DNA from: Pseudomonas fluorescens HK44
GTDB taxonomy: Bacteria > Pseudomonadota > Gammaproteobacteria > Pseudomonadales > Pseudomonadaceae
DNA: 64,000 nt
Assembly: GCF_000217955.3 (NCBI RefSeq)
Contig: NZ_AFOY02000015.1
Location: forward strand, 1,419,744 to 1,483,743
Direction: 5' to 3'
Below are positions 60,939 through 64,000 of this stretch, piece by piece (the stretch's first letter is position 1; every line of letters begins with the position of its first letter). The notes below the pieces were generated by a model. It was given only the letters and a program-made list of their open reading frames with translations. It did no database searches and was not told the origin of the DNA. A program made the translations under genes and the position numbers.

Positions 60939-61820
60939 TCAGCGTATGCTGGCTAACAGGCTGCGGGCGGTTTGCTTCAAGGATTCGTCACTGTCCTTGA
61001 GCAACTCGTTCAATAGCGCAATGGCGCTGTCCAGATCACCGTCGTCAATGCAGTTCTGCGCCTCTTCCAGTTTGCCGGGGTGGATCTCTTCGTGCACAGG
61101 CACTGCGAATTCGCCCGACAACGGCTCAAGTGCCAGGGTCGGTGATGCATCGGCGAAATGGTCGAGAAAGCCATCGTCCAGCGGTTCCAGCTGATCCACG
61201 GGTTTAGCCATTGCCGCTGTTGTGTCGGACGGACTGGCCAGATCCCAGCTCGAATCCATCGACAAGTCATCCAGATTCAACTGGAACTCATCCCCTACCG
61301 AGGCAGCAGGTTCAGCCGTCGTTTCAGCCGTCGACTCAAGAGTCGCCAACGATTGTGCACTGGCCAGTTTCGGCGACCGTGCGCGAATCTGCTCCAGCAC
61401 TTCGGCACTGTAACCCGCTTCAAGCAAGCTGTTTTCGTGGTCCGAATAAGCTGCGCTGTCGCCCTGCAGCCCCAGTACCTCCAACAACTTCAGGTTCAAA
61501 TCGCTGCGCTGCGGCTCTTTGAGCAAGGCTTCGCGCAATAGACTGACCGCCTCGGCGAAGCGGTCATAGGTCAGATAGATTCCGACGCCCTCAAGCACTT
61601 CTGCCCCACGAACGGTTTCGCGGTTCGCAGGGGCGGCCTGCGTCGTAGAGAGCTCAATCGATGGTTTCTGTGCAGCATCGGGCGCTCCCCGAACGCCCAT
61701 CGGTTCATGCCGCGGCGCAGACTCTGACACAGGCCGTACCCGTCGCTGACGGAGCGCAAACAGGCCCAGCAGCAACAGCACGCCAAGCGCCAGCAGGCCG
61801 CCGATCACCCACAACGCCCA
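60939..61820 (-). pseudogene. FimV-like protein, C-terminal part after an in-frame TGA
   Basis: This stretch is in frame with the N-terminal part; only the TGA at 61821-61823 separates them. It opens WALWVIGGLLALGVLLLLGLFALRQRR (split: a membrane helix then basic residues). It continues with an acidic, Ser/Ala-rich cytoplasmic region and ends with the FimV C-terminal TPR-like motif (EEAQNCIDDGDLDSAIALL). No ATG or GTG with a ribosome-binding site opens it; TTG at 61814 is the only nearby start. Joined, the gene would be 552 codons. Confidence 0.75.
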
Positions 61821-62594
61821 TCAACTGCTCGCCTCATCCACGGGGGCAACGGGCACCGGAATTGGCGCTGCAGCAATGGCGGGGGCGGGCAAGGTTTTTT
61901 TGGCTTCGGCCAACTCGGTTTGCAGATCGCTGACTTGCTTGCGCTGGCTGGCAAGCTGCTCATCCTGGGCTTGTAGCCGGGCGTTCAATTGATCGACCGT
62001 TTGTTTCAGCTGCTGGTTTTCCAGGACGCTGGCTGCCAGCAACTCGGAAGTGCGGTCGGTAACCGCAGGCGCCGTGCTCACCGGGGTCGCTGCTGGCGTT
62101 TTGGCGGGTACGGCGGCAGTGGGTTGCTGGCTGGTCGTCGGGACCGGCTCGACGTCACTCGCCGGTACGATCCCCGGTGAACCCGGTGGATCGATCAGCA
62201 ATGTGTATTCGCGCAGCAGATGCCCATTGGGCTGGTTCGCCTGCACCAGAAAATTCAGGAACGGTTCATTGACCGGCTTGCTGGACACCACCCGAATCAC
62301 GCTGCGATCACCCTGCAGAACGACGGTAAAACGCAGGTCGTTGAGAAAAAATACTCGCTCGACACCGGCGCGGGCGAACTCGTCCGCCGTCGCCAGGCTG
62401 ATCGAAAGCTCACCGTCACTCAGGGCGCCGGGATCGACCAAGGCGATTTCGGCATTCAACGGCTGGTTCAAGGCTGAGTGCAACGTGATGTCGCCCAACC
62501 CCAGCGCGGGTGCCAAGGCGGAGTAACTCAAGGCACCAGCGACCGACAACAGGCTGACGGAGCGCCGTAACACAGACTGCAAACTCTTGAGCAT
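61821..62594 (-). CDS. FimV-like protein, N-terminal part
   Basis: This 257-aa piece has a signal peptide, the FimV N-terminal domain (LGDITLHSALNQPLNAEIAL, YTLLIDPPGSP), a Pro/Ala/Thr-rich stretch, and a coiled coil (LLAASVLENQQLKQTVDQLN). It ends EASS at a TGA followed at once by TGG and a membrane helix in the same frame. FimV proteins organise cell poles and type IV pili. The ATG at 62594 has AAGGG six bases upstream; the ATG at 62600 is too close to it. Confidence 0.8.
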   Translation of the reverse strand: MLKSLQSVLRRSVSLLSVAGALSYSALAPALGLGDITLHSALNQPLNAEIALVDPGALSDGELSISLATADEFARAGVERVFFLNDLRFTVVLQGDRSVIRVVSSKPVNEPFLNFLVQANQPNGHLLREYTLLIDPPGSPGIVPASDVEPVPTTSQQPTAAVPAKTPAATPVSTAPAVTDRTSELLAASVLENQQLKQTVDQLNARLQAQDEQLASQRKQVSDLQTELAEAKKTLPAPAIAAAPIPVPVAPVDEASS

Positions 62595-62662
62595 GAGCAT
62601 CCCTTAGCTAACCAGAATCAACCTGTGCGCATTCGCACGTCCAGTACGAACACGTTATTGCC

Positions 62663-62930
62663 TAGGGTCTGTTGACGTTTGGTGACGGCCGCGACGGATG
62701 CCCACTTGATGCAGGGCAAGGCGCGAGGAACGCAGTTTGGTTGTTCCAAATAAGTTCCGAGCAACGCAGCCCTGCATCAAGTGGGCCCCGTCCCTTCGGG
62801 TTGCGTGCCAACGTGCGCGAGGCTGCGTTGCGGGATTTGCCAAGGGAACAACCATTGGCGGCATCCCGCGCCTTGCCTCGCACACGTTGGCCCAGAAACG
62901 CGGTTCGTCACCAAACGTCAACAGACCCTA
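62663..62930. mobile_element. MITE-like element with perfect 25-bp terminal inverted repeats
   Basis: 62663-62687 and 62906-62930 are exact inverted repeats (TAGGGTCTGTTGACGTTTGG...). Taking GGGTCTG as the tip, a TA flanks both ends, as in TA-duplicating elements. Inside, GCCCACTTGATGCAGGGC (62700-62717) and its exact complement (62769-62786) form a second 18-bp inverted repeat, and GGTTGTTCC/GGAACAACC form a third. There is no transposase frame, so it would depend on one elsewhere. It separates marR from the FimV-like gene in a 392-bp stretch with no gene. Confidence 0.8.
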
Positions 62931-62986
62931 CAGTTCTTATAGTCTGCTCTGCGCCAGTTCTCAAAAGTCTGCGGTGTGGTTATGCC

Positions 62987-63421
62987 TCAAGATTTTTCCA
63001 GATTGGCCAGAATGTGCCCATGAACCCGCATGCACACCCGCAAATCTTCCTCGTCGACGCCCTCGAACAGCTCGTGGCGCAACTCGGTGGCAATGGTTTC
63101 AATTTGTTCGATCAAGGGACGGGCGGACGCACACAGCACTATCTTTTTCGCCCGGCGGTCTTCCACCACGGCCTGACGCAGCACCAGCCCTTGGGTTTCC
63201 AGGCTATCGAGCAGGCGTGCCAGCGTCGGTCCTTCAACACCGACGCTTTGTGCCAACTCACGCTGAGTCGGGGCTTCTGTGAAACGCGCCAGGTGCAACA
63301 GCACCAGCCAGCGGGCCTGGGACAGGCCGAGGCCGGCGAGTCGGCGATCCAGTTCGGCGCGCCAGCCGCGAGACATCTGCGCCAACTGCATGCCAAAACG
63401 GTGTTGATCGGTTAACGGCAT
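62987..63421 (-). CDS. MarR-family transcriptional regulator
   Basis: This 144-aa winged-helix regulator has the MarR core: RLAGLGLSQARWLVLLHLARF, TQRELAQSVGVEGPTLARLLDSLE and the wing VLRQAVVEDRRAKKIVL. A palindrome at 63450-63470 just upstream suggests self-regulation. The target genes are unknown. Confidence 0.9.
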   Translation of the reverse strand: MPLTDQHRFGMQLAQMSRGWRAELDRRLAGLGLSQARWLVLLHLARFTEAPTQRELAQSVGVEGPTLARLLDSLETQGLVLRQAVVEDRRAKKIVLCASARPLIEQIETIATELRHELFEGVDEEDLRVCMRVHGHILANLEKS

Positions 63422-63449
63422 AAAAAACTCATGGTTAGACTGAAATAGG

Positions 63450-63470
63450 CTGATACTAATTATTAGTCAG
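63450..63470. promoter_or_regulatory. Palindromic operator upstream of marR
   Basis: The core ACTAATTATTAGT is a perfect palindrome about the central T, extended by CTGAT on the left and CAG on the right. It is AT-rich against a GC-rich background and lies 29 bp upstream of the marR ATG, where MarR proteins usually bind their own promoter. Confidence 0.7.
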
Positions 63471-63539
63471 CTAAGCATGACCCTCAGCTCTAGGCAAGGC
63501 TCGCTCTGCACTGAATCGTTACATCTTGATCTTCGGCAC

Positions 63540-64000
63540 TTAAATTTCAAACTCCGACTGCAATGCCGCTCTCACACAGTACAAAACGCCCTCAGGAACA
63601 CGGCCGGCAAACAACGCGGAAATCTCCGACACCGGCGGCAACTCGCCCTCGCCATCCAGGAATGCGTCCTGGACTTCACCCATCAGGTCTTCCGGAAGGT
63701 CCAGTGCCTGCTCCAGCGACAGTTGCTGCTTGCCGATGGCTTCGGCGAGCATCGTGTAGACGTTCTTTTCCGAACACTGCAACTGACCGGCAATCTGCAT
63801 CGGCGTCATACCGGCGCGCGCCAGTGTGATCAATTCGTGGCGCAAATCGGCAACCACTTTCGGCGCCTCGGCCTGGCCGCCCAGCACTTCGAGGAAGGCC
63901 TCGCCATAGCGCTCCAGCTTGCGTGCACCGACGCCGCTGACCTTGGCCATTTCCGGCAAGGAGCTTGGCTGGCTGCGGAGCATTTCGAGCAAGGTCGAAT
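63540..64000 (-). CDS. recQ: ATP-dependent DNA helicase RecQ, C-terminal end (partial)
   Basis: The frame is open to the right edge of the window, so only about 152 C-terminal residues are seen. It has the end of an HRDC domain (LPEMAKVSGVGARKLERYGEAFLEVL) and then a helix-turn-helix tail (ARAGMTPMQIAGQLQCSEKNVYTMLAEAI) found in Pseudomonas RecQ. The helicase core lies outside. HRDC also occurs in RNase D, but the attached tail favours RecQ. Confidence 0.8.
   Translation of the reverse strand, partial: STLLEMLRSQPSSLPEMAKVSGVGARKLERYGEAFLEVLGGQAEAPKVVADLRHELITLARAGMTPMQIAGQLQCSEKNVYTMLAEAIGKQQLSLEQALDLPEDLMGEVQDAFLDGEGELPPVSEISALFAGRVPEGVLYCVRAALQSEFEI

Noticed and set aside
61821..61823. 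Programmed readthrough or Sec at the TGA of the FimV-like gene
   Set aside because: No stem-loop of the SECIS kind was evident just downstream, and the family has Trp-rich sequence there. A simple nonsense change is more likely.

Overview
The window reads as a chromosomal contig end from a member of the Pseudomonas fluorescens group. The evidence is the Pseudomonas-specific polar flagellar regulators (FleQ, FleS, FleR), an hptB-hsbR-hsbA module, a phhR/phhABC phenylalanine pathway, many REP-type palindromes of the 'gtgggagcgagc...gctcgctcccac' kind, and high GC with strong G/C wobble codon use. Identification is by protein recognition from memory; no database was searched.

Left edge (1-410). 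The first ~96 bases are not genomic order. They are a copy of part of fliO (matching 3449-3504), then a loxP-containing 41-base linker that matches the 454 Titanium paired-end linker with one base missing, then genuine sequence. This looks like an untrimmed mate-pair read forming the contig end. It is followed by 3-4 tandem copies of a 73-bp REP-containing unit.

Flagellar region (411-34500, all on the minus strand, transcribed from high to low coordinates): flgFGHIJKL; a ketoacyl-ACP synthase III; fliC, flaG, fliD, fliS, fliT; fleQ; fleS-fleR; fliEFGHIJ; hsbA-hsbR-hptB; fliK; fliLMNOPQR-flhB. Five sites with correct sigma-54 -24/-12 spacing lie 50-62 bp upstream of flgF, fleS, fliE, fliK and fliL, and a FliA (sigma-28) promoter lies upstream of fliC. 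This fits the Pseudomonas flagellar hierarchy (FleQ and RpoN, then FleSR, then FliA). The fleR frame carries an in-frame TAG at codon 119, between its receiver and AAA+ domains.

Aromatic amino acid and housekeeping region (34600-49000): phhR divergent from phhABC; two small conserved-looking ORFs; an MFS transporter convergent with arfB; an AroP-type permease preceded by a possible Trp-containing leader peptide and a 48-codon ORF; rluB, scpB, scpA, a Sua5/YciO protein and a PHP phosphoesterase in one minus-strand run.

Envelope stress and miscellaneous region (49000-64000): yciB, yciI, a coiled-coil membrane protein, a CpxR-like regulator, a Spy-like periplasmic protein with a CpxR-type box, and a CpxA-like kinase. 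Next come a nitroreductase, TrkH, two AraC-type regulators, an Mpo1-like protein, an HD-domain protein, an LpxH-like phosphoesterase, an EamA transporter and a SelW-like protein. The end holds a FimV-like gene split by an in-frame TGA, a 268-bp MITE-like element with perfect 25-bp terminal inverted repeats, a MarR regulator with a palindromic operator, and the 3' end of recQ.

No tRNA, rRNA, CRISPR array, prophage or intact insertion sequence was seen. I did not find a convincing wholly new system. The items most worth checking are the two in-frame stops, the permease leader, the MITE-like element and the assembly artefact.
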